Shown here piece by piece: positions 37,274-47,340 of a DNA stretch of 64,000 bases. The number at the start of each line of letters is the position of its first letter. Positions within the stretch are counted from its first letter, which is position 1. A model generated the notes under the pieces. The model searched no databases. It worked only from the letters and a program-made list of their open reading frames with translations, and had not been told where the DNA came from. Location: positions 4,538,062-4,602,061 of the forward strand of contig OX638379.1 of NCBI GenBank assembly GCA_951813605.1, read 5' to 3'. The stretch comes from an uncultured Bryobacterales bacterium (GTDB taxonomy: Bacteria; Acidobacteriota; Terriglobia; Bryobacterales; UBA6623). The position numbers and the translations under genes are program-made.

Positions 37274-40200
37274 CTAGAAGATCACTTTCACGCCGAACTG
37301 GATGCTGCGCGCGCTGAACGTATTCGACACCCGTCCGAAGTTGCCGCTCTGCAAGCTGCCGCTCACGCCGCCGAGGTTCTCTTGGTTGAAGACGTTGAAG
37401 AACTCCGCGCGTAGGTCGATTCGCCCGCTCTCGCCAAGCAGCGGCATTGGTATCTGCCGCAGGATGTTGAGATCCGTGTTGTTATACCCCGGATTGCTAA
37501 ACGTGTTGCGGCCGAGCGAACCGGGCCTCACGTTCTGGGGCTTCGGGAAATCACTCGCCTTGAACAATCCGTTGATAAAGTCGTCTTTCGTCGCCCCCTC
37601 CATCGAATCGCCGAACGCGGGCGTGTCCGGGCGGTCGTTGTTAAATCCGTCCGCGTTGAAGTCGCAGCCGGTGTTACCGATCAAGCTTCCGCTGTCGTCA
37701 AACACTGGCCGGAACGGAAGCCCGCAACTCACATTGAAGGGCGAGCCGCTCTGCAAGATCGTGGTGATGCCTACCTGCCAGTCGCCAAAGATCGCCTTGC
37801 CCACGCCGCTGCGGATCGGCGATGGGATTTCGAAGATCAAGCTCATAGCGTACTTTTGCCGAACGTCGAAGCGTGACCGCCCTCGATTCAGGCTCATATC
37901 TGTCAGCTCCACCAAGTGCTCTCCCGAGAAGCTGCTACCCGTGTCGACAGCCTTGCCGAACGTATACGCTCCTTGAAACAACAGGCCTTGCGCGAAGCGC
38001 TTCTTGAGGCTGAGGTTCATCCCCTGGTAGTAGGACTTGCCGTTGTTCTGCCCGTACAGGATGCTGCCGAAACTGGGATTGAGTCTGTCCAAGCGTCCGT
38101 CGAGCAGATCGCCGGCAAATCGATTCACCTCGTAGTTCTGGTAGAGCTTGGTCCCTTGCGATCCCACGTAGTTCGCCTCAACTGCCCAATCCCTGCCTAG
38201 GGCGTACTGAAGGCCGAAGAACCAGTTGATGGCGTACTGGTTTTTCAGGTCGGGCTCCCAGATCTGAATCTCCGCGGGCACCCCGATCAGGCCGCCTCGC
38301 TCGTCCAAGCCGACCTGCAAGCCCGGCGGGCGCGGGAACATCCACGGCGACTCGGTCGTGCTGCTCAAACCATACACTGGCTTCGCATCCGTCTGCTTGC
38401 TCACATTGGCGACAGCGAAGATCGGCAGGCTCGTGCAGCAGTCGCGATAGAACTGGCCGCCCGGGCGGTCATAGAACATGCCGCTGCCCGCGCGAATGGA
38501 CATCCTGCCCCGTCCCGTCGGATCCCACGCAATCCCGATCCGAGGCGCAATATTGTTCATGTCGGTCGATGCCAACGGAGGCCCGTGACGGACGCCAACA
38601 TCGGCGATCCGCTCGGTGAAGTTGCTTCCGCCCCGGAAGTTGGCACCGACGAAGATGTCGTCCAGGTCGGTAGGAATGGGAAACGCCTCCCACCGCACGC
38701 CCCAACTGACTGTCAAGTTCGGTCGCACCTTCCAGTCGTCATTGAGGAAGAAGCCCCAGTTGGTGAAACGCGGCCTGAAATCGAACCCCCTGGCGTCGCC
38801 CGTGGCCGGGTCGAAGCCGATGTTTCCATGGGAGAACGGATCGTCGCGAGCGAAGTCCCAGATGCTGTTGAATCCGTAGTTCGGCCGTTCCCAGACCGCG
38901 GCGAAAAGCGCGCCCGCGCCGGGACAGCCGCTGTCGCAGTTGAAGTTCCCACCGAACTTGAACGAGTGAGAGCCCTTGTTCCACGTGGTGACGTTGCGCC
39001 ACTGCTGGTTGTTCTGAATGAACACGGCGTCCGAGAAGCCCTGGCCGTAGCCCTCGATTCCCGGCACGTTGATCCGGGGAATCTCCCCGCGACCAATGGG
39101 GGCGTCGCCCTCTGCGTGCTGCCAGGACCACGTCGCCTCGTTGATCACGTTCGTGGAAATGATCCGCGTCCAGTTGAGGTTCGCGAACGCGGTCCACTGC
39201 TCCTGCATGTTCGTGAAGGCGGGATAGACAGACGGGCTGCCGAACAGCACCTGCTGGTTGGTCGTGCGAGCGACGCTGCCGTAGATGCGATCCTTGCTCT
39301 CGTTAAAGTTGTGGTCAATGCGAAGCGTCCATTGCATGCCGTCACGCGGGAGGGTCTGCGCGAATGACCCGCGCTCGGTCACAGGGAAATCGCAAGGCAT
39401 TGGGCCGATGGGCGTGGAAATGCCCGCGGAGCCGCTACAGTCGGAGCCAAGCAAGCTCCCAGCCGTCTGGGCGACACTCTTGGCTTCCAAGATGTCGGGG
39501 AACTCGTTCATGACCATGGCGCCGATGTTGTTGGGATGCCGCTCGCGGACTAAATTGGCAAACTCGCGGCTCACGACAGTTCTGCTGAACCCGGCCCCGA
39601 CGCCGGAACGAAGGATATCCATCGACCCGAACGCGAATGTCCGATTCTTGATGATCGGCGCGCCCAAGCTCCAATTGGCTTCGTTGCGGCGGAATACCGG
39701 AACGCCGCTGGCTTGGAACCGATTGGGCTTCTGCAGGACGTTGTTGGTGTGGTACCAGCCCAGAGTGCCGTGAACCTCGTTGGTGCCGGACTTCGTCACC
39801 ACATTCACAAGGACGGACGAATTGCGCCCGTACTCGGCGGAAAAGTTGTTGACCGACACGCGCAGTTCCTGCACCGAGTCAGCGTTGGGGTTGTGGTTGA
39901 CCACTCCGCCGCGCGGGCTGGCGTTAACCGAGGCACCGTCCACGTTGAAGCTATTCGACTCCGCTCTCTGGCCGTTCCCGCTCAGGTTGACGCCGTATTC
40001 CGCCGAGAAGATGTCTCCCGTCGCCTGCGCGTAGGCCTGGCCGCCACCGGATGGCAGGCCCACGACCCCCGGGGTGAGCACGACCAAGGTCATGAAGTTG
40101 CGTCCCACCAACGGCAGGTCGGCGACCTCCATTTCCTCGATCTGGCCCGACACCTTCGCCTCGCCGGTCTCGATCAGAGGAGCTTCCGAGGTCACGCTCA

Positions 40201-40591
40201 CCGTTTCGGTCGTCGCACCGAGTTCCAGCTGGATGTTCAGGGTTGTCGTCTGCGCCACCTCCAAGGTGACCCGTTCCTGAACGTACGTCTGAAAGCCCTC
40301 CGTGCTGACCGTGACCCGGTAGGTGCTGGCCGCCAGGGCAGTTGCGCGGTAGCGTCCCGCACCCGAGGTTTCCACCGTCCGCGTCGTGCCCGTGTCGACG
40401 TCCTCGACGACAACCTCGACGGCGGGGATCACAGCGCCGGCAGGGTCGGTGATCGTGCCTTCCAAGATGCTGCTGAACTGGGCCTGCAAGCCCAGCGCCC
40501 CAGCCAAGAGCAGAGCGACGAGATGAACGGTGCGCCCCGCTCGGCTATTTCGACCATTCGCGAGTAAACTCGCGAGGATTGCCTTTCTCAT
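37274..40591 (-). CDS. Oar-like TonB-dependent outer-membrane receptor, second copy type
   Basis: About 1105 residues from the ATG at 40591, with GGAGG about ten bases upstream; a TTG at 40609 is less likely. Signal peptide (LVALLLAGALGLQAQ), a carboxypeptidase-regulatory-like domain (ILEGTITDPAGAVIPAVEVV, ASTYRVTVSTEGFQTY), a plug (LPLVGRNFMTLVVLTPGVVG, SNSFNVDGASVNASPRGGVV) and a barrel ending in phenylalanine (QFGVKVIF). It shares the design of the receptor at 2441-5728 but clearly differs in sequence, so the ligands probably differ. It is transcribed toward the CRTAC1-type gene and diverges from two TPR genes across about 320 bases. The substrate is unknown. Confidence 0.9.
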   Translation of the reverse strand: MRKAILASLLANGRNSRAGRTVHLVALLLAGALGLQAQFSSILEGTITDPAGAVIPAVEVVVEDVDTGTTRTVETSGAGRYRATALAASTYRVTVSTEGFQTYVQERVTLEVAQTTTLNIQLELGATTETVSVTSEAPLIETGEAKVSGQIEEMEVADLPLVGRNFMTLVVLTPGVVGLPSGGGQAYAQATGDIFSAEYGVNLSGNGQRAESNSFNVDGASVNASPRGGVVNHNPNADSVQELRVSVNNFSAEYGRNSSVLVNVVTKSGTNEVHGTLGWYHTNNVLQKPNRFQASGVPVFRRNEANWSLGAPIIKNRTFAFGSMDILRSGVGAGFSRTVVSREFANLVRERHPNNIGAMVMNEFPDILEAKSVAQTAGSLLGSDCSGSAGISTPIGPMPCDFPVTERGSFAQTLPRDGMQWTLRIDHNFNESKDRIYGSVARTTNQQVLFGSPSVYPAFTNMQEQWTAFANLNWTRIISTNVINEATWSWQHAEGDAPIGRGEIPRINVPGIEGYGQGFSDAVFIQNNQQWRNVTTWNKGSHSFKFGGNFNCDSGCPGAGALFAAVWERPNYGFNSIWDFARDDPFSHGNIGFDPATGDARGFDFRPRFTNWGFFLNDDWKVRPNLTVSWGVRWEAFPIPTDLDDIFVGANFRGGSNFTERIADVGVRHGPPLASTDMNNIAPRIGIAWDPTGRGRMSIRAGSGMFYDRPGGQFYRDCCTSLPIFAVANVSKQTDAKPVYGLSSTTESPWMFPRPPGLQVGLDERGGLIGVPAEIQIWEPDLKNQYAINWFFGLQYALGRDWAVEANYVGSQGTKLYQNYEVNRFAGDLLDGRLDRLNPSFGSILYGQNNGKSYYQGMNLSLKKRFAQGLLFQGAYTFGKAVDTGSSFSGEHLVELTDMSLNRGRSRFDVRQKYAMSLIFEIPSPIRSGVGKAIFGDWQVGITTILQSGSPFNVSCGLPFRPVFDDSGSLIGNTGCDFNADGFNNDRPDTPAFGDSMEGATKDDFINGLFKASDFPKPQNVRPGSLGRNTFSNPGYNNTDLNILRQIPMPLLGESGRIDLRAEFFNVFNQENLGGVSGSLQSGNFGRVSNTFSARSIQFGVKVIF

Positions 40592-40912
40592 TCGTGCTAG
40601 TTCCTCCAATTCCAGCGTGGGAGCGGGATCGACAGCTCGCGACCAGAACGCCTACAAGAAAAAGTCCTTGAGTGCAAAGATTCCGCAACTTGCCGAATCG
40701 TTTTGAAAATGCCCCCAGCCAGCTTGGCCTCTATCTTAGTCTGTTTTGCGGGGGCGTGCATCGAGACGCGCATCGATGCTCCAAGAACCTGCACGTCAAC
40801 GGGCCTGGCGCAGCACCGCGCCACGGAAGTTGCGAGGCCGTTGGTCGGCATGGCTCTCTCCAGCTCGAGGGCCAAAATTCCCGTGGCGGAAGCTGTAAGC
40901 TAGGGGCGATAC
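40592..40912. other. Divergent promoter region between receptor and TPR genes
   Basis: About 320 bases between the minus-strand receptor and the plus-strand TPR gene. Apart from the receptor's GGAGG ribosome-binding site (40602-40606 in plus-strand terms) I find no consensus promoter. A weak TTGCAC, 17 bases, TAGGCG arrangement can be read on the minus strand. Confidence 0.35.
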
Positions 40913-42532
40913 GTGCTGCTCTGTGCGATTAGCGCCGGTGTACAAGCATCCCGGCGCCTTGGCTGGCCGCCGCCGGTGGCCGCTGCGGCGCTCCTTGCCA
41001 TTGCGTGGGTTCCTTGGAATGCGGTGGCGGAGTCTCCGCGAGACGTGTACCAACGGGCCGTCTCGCATCTGCAGCGAGGCGAATGGGAGCCGGCGGTCGC
41101 GCTACTCCGGGAAGTTGTTGCGGCAGTGCCCGGAAACGCAAGGCTGCACAACACGCTGGGCATCGCCCTTTCGTCGGCGGGGGAAGCCGAAGCGGCGGCG
41201 GCGCAATTCGGCCGAGCGCTCGAGTTGGAGCCCACCTACCCATCCGCGCTCAAGAACCTCGCCTTGCACGAGATGTCGCGTAAGCGCCCCGACGCGGCGA
41301 AGCCGTATTTCGAGCGCTTGCTAGCAGCGTCCGGAGGAGACCCGTTCGCCCATCTCGGATTGGCAGAGATCGCGTTTGCCAAGGGCCAGTTCGCCGAAGC
41401 CGTTCGGCACTTCGAGGAAAGCGAGGGCGTGCTGGTGCGAGACCCGCGGCTCTTGCTCAGCCTTGCCATGGCATTACTGGAGACTGGCCAGGAATCCAAG
41501 GCAGGGCTGGCGTTGGAAAAGCTTCCGGCCGCCGCTTCCCCGGACCTGCATTTCCAGGCAGGCCTGCTGCTAGCCGGCATCGGCCGGTATCGAGCGGCGG
41601 CGGGGGAATTCGAATTGGCGCGAGGAGGGGAGGCCGCGCCCTACGATGTGGGCTTCAACCTAGTGCTCGCTTATGTGAAGAGCGGCCGGCACGAGAACGC
41701 CGTCCGCGCCGGCGAGGCGCTGCTGGAGAGCGGTCATCGTGCGGCGGAACTGCACAATCTGCTCGCGCAAGCGTACGAAGGCTCCGGAGACACCAAGCGG
41801 GCCTACGACTCGCTGCGGAGGGCGACCGAACTCGCGCCGAGCGACGAGTCGCACTACGTTGACTTGATCGCTCTGTGCCTGGACCACGAAAACTTTGATC
41901 TCGGCGTCGAGATTGCAGACATTTCGGTGGAGCGGGTACCGCGCTCGTACCGGCTCCACCTGCAGCGCGGCGTTGCCCTCGCCATGAAGGGCCGTTTCGA
42001 TGACGCCGAGGCCGCGTTCGCACGGTCCTCTGGACTCGCTCCCGCCGAGAGCCTGCCGGGGTCTGCCCTCGGACTGATCCTGATGCAGCAGGATCGGCTG
42101 CCGGACGCGGTTCGGGTGCTGCGCGCGCGGCGGGAACGCGCTCCCGACGACTACCTGGTCCACTGGTTCCTGGCGGAGGCCCTGCAGCGATCCGGAGTCG
42201 AGCCCGGGACCAAGGCCGAGGCCGAAGCCCTGCAGGTCCTGCGGAGATCGGTGGCACTGAACCCGGGCCTTTTCCAGTCGCGTCTGCTGCTAGGCAAGAT
42301 GCTGGCGCGGCGAGGCAAGCTGGACGAGGCGCTCGAGCACCTCGAGAGGGCTCGCGCCATCGACCCCGACGAAGTCTCGGCCACCTACCAGCTGGCTCTG
42401 GTTCACCGCAGCCGGGGCGACGCCGAGCGTGCCAAGGAGCTCTTCGCACTTGTTGGACAGCAAAAGGCAGAGGACCGCGAGCAATTCACCCGGGGCGGCT
42501 TGCTCCGAATCGTCCGCGAAGGGACGCCGTGA
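40913..42532 (+). CDS. Secreted TPR-repeat protein, second receptor locus
   Basis: 539 residues from a GTG start. The hydrophobic leader (PPVAAAALLAIAWVPWNAVA) looks like a signal peptide. TPR units follow throughout: NARLHNTLGIALSSAGEAEA, DPFAHLGLAEIAFAKGQFAE, YRLHLQRGVALAMKGRFDD and EVSATYQLALVHRSRGDAER. It diverges from the receptor at 40591 and is followed about 100 bases later by another TPR gene, so this locus repeats the receptor-TPR pairing of the first locus in divergent form. I see no second domain. Probably a periplasmic scaffold. Confidence 0.82.
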   Translation: MLLCAISAGVQASRRLGWPPPVAAAALLAIAWVPWNAVAESPRDVYQRAVSHLQRGEWEPAVALLREVVAAVPGNARLHNTLGIALSSAGEAEAAAAQFGRALELEPTYPSALKNLALHEMSRKRPDAAKPYFERLLAASGGDPFAHLGLAEIAFAKGQFAEAVRHFEESEGVLVRDPRLLLSLAMALLETGQESKAGLALEKLPAAASPDLHFQAGLLLAGIGRYRAAAGEFELARGGEAAPYDVGFNLVLAYVKSGRHENAVRAGEALLESGHRAAELHNLLAQAYEGSGDTKRAYDSLRRATELAPSDESHYVDLIALCLDHENFDLGVEIADISVERVPRSYRLHLQRGVALAMKGRFDDAEAAFARSSGLAPAESLPGSALGLILMQQDRLPDAVRVLRARRERAPDDYLVHWFLAEALQRSGVEPGTKAEAEALQVLRRSVALNPGLFQSRLLLGKMLARRGKLDEALEHLERARAIDPDEVSATYQLALVHRSRGDAERAKELFALVGQQKAEDREQFTRGGLLRIVREGTP

Positions 42533-42639
42533 TCGGCAATACCCGGCCTGTGGGGCCGCCGCTCCGTTCGCACGCCACACTCACCAGCCCGCGACGTGTC
42601 TCTATCGGGCCGGCAAGCATGTTCTCGGTTGACGGCTAG

Positions 42640-44244
42640 ATGGCTCGGCGGGCGGGCAGGAAGGGCTGGCTGGCCCTGGCGGTTGCGGCGGCGACACTGG
42701 CCGCTTGGGGCCAAGTCGCCGCCCAAGGCGATGATCCGGAGGCCCTCGCGTCTGCGTATCGCGAGCGCGGCTTCCGGTATCTCAGGGACGGCAGCCCGCA
42801 GGCGGCTCTGGGGCAATTCTTCGCCGCGATCGAGGCCGACCCGAATGACACCGGCTCGCATCTGGCAATCGGCATCGTCCAAGCGGAGCACGGGAGGCTG
42901 GCGGACGCTCTCGCCCACTTCGAGGATGCGGTCGGCATCGACCCGGACTTCGCCCAAGCTCATTTCCACCGAGCCATGGCACTGGATCGATCCGGCCAGG
43001 CGGACGCCGCCATCAATGCGTACCACCAGGCCCTTCGATCAGACCCAGACCTGGTTCCGGCCCGCTATATGCTAAGCGCCGCGCTTCGAAAGCGTGGCGA
43101 CACCCGCGGGGCAGTGCGATTGCTCGAAGGCTTGGTCAAAAGGGCTCCGGACTTCGCGGAAGCTCTCTTCAACCTCGCCGTGCTACTGCAGGCCGAAGGC
43201 AGGACGGAGGAAGCCGCGGGCTACCTCAGGAGAGCGAGCGAGATCGAGCCGGGCAACCCCCGTCCGTCACTGGCACTCGGCATCGCTCTCGCGGAATTAG
43301 AAGACATCCCCGGGGCTGTCTCTGCCCTGCGGAAGGCCGTCGAGCTGCAGCCGCTCAATCCAGACGCACACTACAACCTCGGATTGGCTCTGACCAAGAA
43401 CCAGTCGCTCGACGAGGCGATCGAGCGCTTTCGAAAGGCCTTGGCACTGAAGTCGGCTCAGCCGGGCGCGCGGCGCGCGCTCGGGGCCGCCCTGCAACAG
43501 AGCGGAGATCTAGGCGGAGCAGCGCGCGAGCTGGCACGCGCGGTGCGAGACTTCCCCGACGACTCCGACGCGCGCAACACGCTAGCGGCGACACTGCTGA
43601 GGCTCGGAGACATAGACGGAGCGATCCGCCATCTGGAAGAGGCCACTGGACGCAGTCCGTTGCTCGTCAAGGCACACCGTAATCTCGCGCAGGCTTATCA
43701 GCGAGCCGGTCGCAAGGCCGAGGCCGTAGCAGCCACCGAGCGCTCGGTATCAGCCGCCGCCCGACAGGCAAGCGCCAGCCGGGCAATCCTCCTGGTCCGG
43801 GCCGGGCAGCAGCTCCTGGCGAGAGGCAATCCCTCCGGCGCGGTCGGTTCCTTGCGGGACGCCACCGGGATCAGCCCCGAGTCCGAGGATGCGCACCTGT
43901 TCTTCGGTGTCGCCCTTTGGGAGTCAAGCGCAGACTTCGAGGGCGCGTTGCAATCGCTGGAACGGGCTATCCAGATCAATCCGCAGAGGGCGGAAGCGCA
44001 CTACCGGCGCGGAATAGTGCTGCAAGCGACCGGGCGGAAGGCGGAGGCTCTCGAGGCGCTCCGCTCTTCTGCGAGATTGGCGCCTAGCCTGGTCGAGGCC
44101 CAGCGCGCTCTCGGGGACCTGGCATTCGAATCTGGAGAACTGGCAATTGCGAGCGAAGCGCTCAACGCGGTGCTCGCGTGGTATCCGGACGACAGCGTCG
44201 CTCTGGACCGCCTCGCAAGAATCCGTCGGCAATCGAATCGATAG
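42640..44244 (+). CDS. Secreted TPR-repeat protein, second receptor locus
   Basis: 534 residues from the ATG at 42640. Signal peptide (GWLALAVAAATLAAWGQVAAQ), then about thirteen TPR units that follow the consensus closely, such as DTGSHLAIGIVQAEHGRLAD, LNPDAHYNLGLALTKNQSLD and LVKAHRNLAQAYQRAGRKAE. The regular spacing suggests one unbroken superhelix. It probably shares a transcript with the TPR gene ending at 42532 and converges with the ceramidase-like gene. The partner protein is not known. Confidence 0.83.
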   Translation: MARRAGRKGWLALAVAAATLAAWGQVAAQGDDPEALASAYRERGFRYLRDGSPQAALGQFFAAIEADPNDTGSHLAIGIVQAEHGRLADALAHFEDAVGIDPDFAQAHFHRAMALDRSGQADAAINAYHQALRSDPDLVPARYMLSAALRKRGDTRGAVRLLEGLVKRAPDFAEALFNLAVLLQAEGRTEEAAGYLRRASEIEPGNPRPSLALGIALAELEDIPGAVSALRKAVELQPLNPDAHYNLGLALTKNQSLDEAIERFRKALALKSAQPGARRALGAALQQSGDLGGAARELARAVRDFPDDSDARNTLAATLLRLGDIDGAIRHLEEATGRSPLLVKAHRNLAQAYQRAGRKAEAVAATERSVSAAARQASASRAILLVRAGQQLLARGNPSGAVGSLRDATGISPESEDAHLFFGVALWESSADFEGALQSLERAIQINPQRAEAHYRRGIVLQATGRKAEALEALRSSARLAPSLVEAQRALGDLAFESGELAIASEALNAVLAWYPDDSVALDRLARIRRQSNR

Positions 44245-44274
44245 AGCTGGCGCGAGCGGACAATCGGATCTGGC

Positions 44275-45615
44275 TCAATCCTTCGACCGCCCGGCTCTTT
44301 GCGCCATGGCTTCGATTGCTCGCATGACGACTTGCTCGACGCCGGGCTGGAAGAGCCCGTGGTCCACGTAGAGCCCCCGTGTCTCGTAGCCGCCTTCCTG
44401 CAGGATCCGGGTGGTGGGCAGATAGCCGAACACGTCGTTGTTGTAGCCGCTGACCCACAGCTTCAGCGGGCCCAGCGCCTGTTCCGTCAGGCGCACGTAA
44501 TCCACCACCGTTTCCCCGCTGAACCCAACCAGGGTTAAGTCCGAGCCGAACTGCCAAAGAGCGAAGGGCGCCCTGTAGGAGCGGAGGAGGGACTTCCCTT
44601 GGTCGAGCTTGGCCAACGCGCCTTGGGTGAAAAAACGGCGGTACGACGGCGCATTGCTCTGCATTTCCTCGATTTGCCGCCTGGTGTGCTCAATGAGAGG
44701 AAGCTCGACCTGTTGGAACTCCGTTCTCAAGGGGCCCGCGACGGTCTCTAGTGCCTGCTGCAGGACCCGCTCCACCTCCTCGGCCAGCTCGCTTCCATGG
44801 CGCCGCGCCAAGTCAAGCGTCCCGCGCGGGTGCGGATTGGCGTCGCCCGCGCAGCCAGTAAGAAACATCGCTTGCACTCCGGGCCGCCGCTTCTCGAGAA
44901 ACTCCTGCGCGTAACCGGCGTAGTCTCCGCTGATCAACATGTTCCGGCCGGTCAAGGTGGTGCAGTGCGACCCGGCCCCGAACACCACTGCCCTCGGCCT
45001 GCCGTCCGCCCCGCCGACCCGCAACACCGGCACGGTCCGGTCCGCCGGCCCGCTTGCGTTCGTGCCGAGGATAACGCCCCGCTCTGTGAATTCCCGTCGA
45101 TTCATGACGAACTTGGCGACTCCCCGGCCCCACGAGAGACGGGCCGGACGCAGGTCTCGCAGAGCTTTCTGTGCGACGGCGACAATCTTCCGTTCCATGT
45201 CGCCGATATACGCCTCGAGCTTCCGTCGGCTAGCCTCAGGAACCGAGGTGAGCATGGAACCCGCAACCAGCGGCCCCGCATGCGTATGTGACGCGTTCAG
45301 GAGAAGCTCGTCGCGCTTCAATCCGTCACTTTGGCGCAGCCGTTGGTGAATCGATTCGGACCGCTCCTTCGTGAATCCCAGCAAGTCGGCGGTGATTAGC
45401 AGTGCCTTCGACCCGTCCCTGTCCTCGATAGCCATCGCTTTGGCGAAGAGCGGCTGGGCGACTGCTTCGAAAGGAGCCCGCCGGGATGCGTAGCCCGCCA
45501 TGGGAACGGGCTCTCCAGGGGTGATATCGACCGCGGCTAGACCGACCCGCCAGTCGGCCGGCTGGCCAAGCAAGAAAGTCGGCACGGCGAGAAGCGCGAC
45601 AAGAATCAATCGCAT
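44275..45615 (-). CDS. Exported neutral/alkaline ceramidase-like protein (N-terminal domain only)
   Basis: About 446 residues from the ATG at 45615. Signal peptide (LILVALLAVPTFLLGQ), then a domain like the N-terminal part of neutral/alkaline non-lysosomal ceramidases: GLAAVDITPGEPVPMAGY, NASHTHAGP (zinc-site type) and FGAGSHCTTLTGRNMLISGDY. True ceramidases are longer, about 650-700 residues with a C-terminal sandwich, which is missing here. Short forms are common in Planctomycetes and Acidobacteria and need not cleave ceramide. A metal-dependent amide hydrolase acting outside the cytoplasm is a reasonable reading. It stands as a single gene. Confidence 0.85.
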   Translation of the reverse strand: MRLILVALLAVPTFLLGQPADWRVGLAAVDITPGEPVPMAGYASRRAPFEAVAQPLFAKAMAIEDRDGSKALLITADLLGFTKERSESIHQRLRQSDGLKRDELLLNASHTHAGPLVAGSMLTSVPEASRRKLEAYIGDMERKIVAVAQKALRDLRPARLSWGRGVAKFVMNRREFTERGVILGTNASGPADRTVPVLRVGGADGRPRAVVFGAGSHCTTLTGRNMLISGDYAGYAQEFLEKRRPGVQAMFLTGCAGDANPHPRGTLDLARRHGSELAEEVERVLQQALETVAGPLRTEFQQVELPLIEHTRRQIEEMQSNAPSYRRFFTQGALAKLDQGKSLLRSYRAPFALWQFGSDLTLVGFSGETVVDYVRLTEQALGPLKLWVSGYNNDVFGYLPTTRILQEGGYETRGLYVDHGLFQPGVEQVVMRAIEAMAQRAGRSKD

Positions 45616-46071
45616 GGCGCCCAAGTATAGCGCCGAACCGGGACTTGCCGATGTCGAAATCGCGGGGTGCAGGCAAGTCGCGGCGTTCGTTGCAGCGGAT
45701 TTCCAACGGCCAATCCAGGGCGGCTGCCAAGGCCGTCCGGAATGCCGAAAGTTCGCGGCATGGTCTTGGCAGGCAGGCCCGGTTCCTCCACCAGCAAAGT
45801 CGCTGGCTCGACGCAGCCCACGAGGCTCGACAGTGCATTAAAATCGAATTCTCGACCACGGATCCCCAGCAAGCGGCGGCGCGTCGCCCGCAGCGTCCTC
45901 GAAGCAAGCGGGTTCCGTCAAGAACGGGCTCTCAGACCGGAACAGCGGCGACCGCTGCAAGTGAGAACCGCAACCGCAGGGGGTCGAGCGGAGTTGCCAA
46001 GAGCAGCGAGAAGCGGCTCGGACCGCCAGCCGTGGCGGAAGCTCGGGCGATAGGGCCCGGACCTCGACCTC
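45616..46071. other. Intergenic region, no gene recognised
   Basis: About 450 bases between the ceramidase-like gene and the oxidoreductase gene. Several frames are open on both strands but show no family resemblance, signal peptide or ribosome-binding site. I recognise no RNA gene. Confidence 0.4.
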
Positions 46072-47070
46072 TCAGGGGGCGACCCGGACGGTTCGGCCGC
46101 TCGCTGCGGACTCGACGGCGGCGTTCGCAGCCAGCAGCGCCCGCCTGCCGTCCTCGAAGCTAGGCGACGGCACGACACCGGCTTCGACCGCATCGACGAA
46201 AGCGTCGATCTCGCGCACGTACGATTCCGCATAGCGCTCGATGAAGAAATGGTGCAGCCGGTCCCGGGCCGAGGTCGCGCGAGCGGTGTGGCGCACGAGA
46301 TGCGTGGCGGCCGGATTCTCCGAGACCAGCATTCCGCCATCGCCGAACAGCTCGATGCGCTGGTCGTAGCCATACGCGCATCGCCGTGAGCCGTTGATGT
46401 GGCATAGTGCGCCCGACTCCATGCGAAGCACCGCCATGACGGTGTCGAAGTCGCCGATGCCGCCGATCCGCTGATCCACCATCACACCGCCCATCGCCGA
46501 GACCTCCACCGGCTCCTCGCCGAAAAGGAACCGTGCCATGTCGAAGTCGTGAATGGCCATGTCGCGGAATATCCCGCCTGACACGCGCAAGTAGTCCAAG
46601 GCCGGCGGAGCGGGATCCCGGCTGGTAATGACAGCCTGCTCGATCCGCCCGATCTCGCCCTCGATGACGGCGTCTCGCAAAGCGCTGTGGCTCGGGTCGA
46701 AGCGACGATTGAACCCGATCTGCACCGGCATGCGCGACGCCTCCACGACCTTGCCGCACGCGTCGACCCTGTTGATATCCAGGTGGATCGGCTTCTCGCA
46801 AAGCACCGCCTTGCGCGCGCGCACCGCGTGCTCCATCAGCGTGCAGTGGGTATCAGTTGAAGAGGCGATCAGGACCGCGTCGATGGAACGGTCGCCGAGA
46901 AGCGCTCCGATGGATCGCGAGGGCTGGGTTCCCGCCTCGCGCGCAACCTCGGCACTCGCCGCCGAATTGACATCGTAGATGCCCGCGAGCTCCACCCGGG
47001 GATGGGCCGCCAGGTTCCTGGCATGCATGCGTCCGATACGGCCGGCACCGAATAATGCAATCCTGAGCAT
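46072..47070 (-). CDS. Gfo/Idh/MocA oxidoreductase, probable inositol 2-dehydrogenase
   Basis: About 332 residues from the ATG at 47070; an upstream start at 47151 only adds a non-conserved extension. The Rossmann NAD(P) motif is at the very start (LRIALFGAGRIGRMHARNLA), the catalytic-lysine motif reads LCEKPIHLD near residue 92, and FNRRFDPSH, GGIFRDMAIHDFDMARFLFG and GDGGMLVSENP follow; this order is typical of IolG-type myo-inositol 2-dehydrogenases. It would oxidise myo-inositol or a related cyclitol in the cytoplasm. No other iol genes lie beside it, so a different sugar substrate is possible. Single gene, convergent with none. Confidence 0.8.
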   Translation of the reverse strand: MLRIALFGAGRIGRMHARNLAAHPRVELAGIYDVNSAASAEVAREAGTQPSRSIGALLGDRSIDAVLIASSTDTHCTLMEHAVRARKAVLCEKPIHLDINRVDACGKVVEASRMPVQIGFNRRFDPSHSALRDAVIEGEIGRIEQAVITSRDPAPPALDYLRVSGGIFRDMAIHDFDMARFLFGEEPVEVSAMGGVMVDQRIGGIGDFDTVMAVLRMESGALCHINGSRRCAYGYDQRIELFGDGGMLVSENPAATHLVRHTARATSARDRLHHFFIERYAESYVREIDAFVDAVEAGVVPSPSFEDGRRALLAANAAVESAASGRTVRVAP

Positions 47071-47340
47071 CCCGCTATTCTGAACTATGTCTGGATCTCG
47101 CGCCTCAGAGCGCATCCGGGAACCAAGGCCTTGCAGTTCCCGGTGCTCCAAGGGGATGCGGCAGAGCCCGGCCCCGAATTCGTCGCGTCCCGGGCCAGGC
47201 CCCGCAGCGCTGGTTTCGCTTCCCGCGCATCTTCGCGCTAAGAATCAGTTCCGCCGACTAGCGCTCGACCGGCCTCGCTCACACTAGCAACGAGCGCCCT
47301 GCCGCGAGCGTTGGACCTCGCTGCCTCCGATAGGTGGCCG

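Noticed and set aside
45606..46163. Open frames on both strands in the 45.6-46.1 kb gap
   Set aside because: No ribosome-binding site, signal peptide or family resemblance; low-complexity Arg/Pro/Ser composition typical of chance frames in GC-rich DNA.
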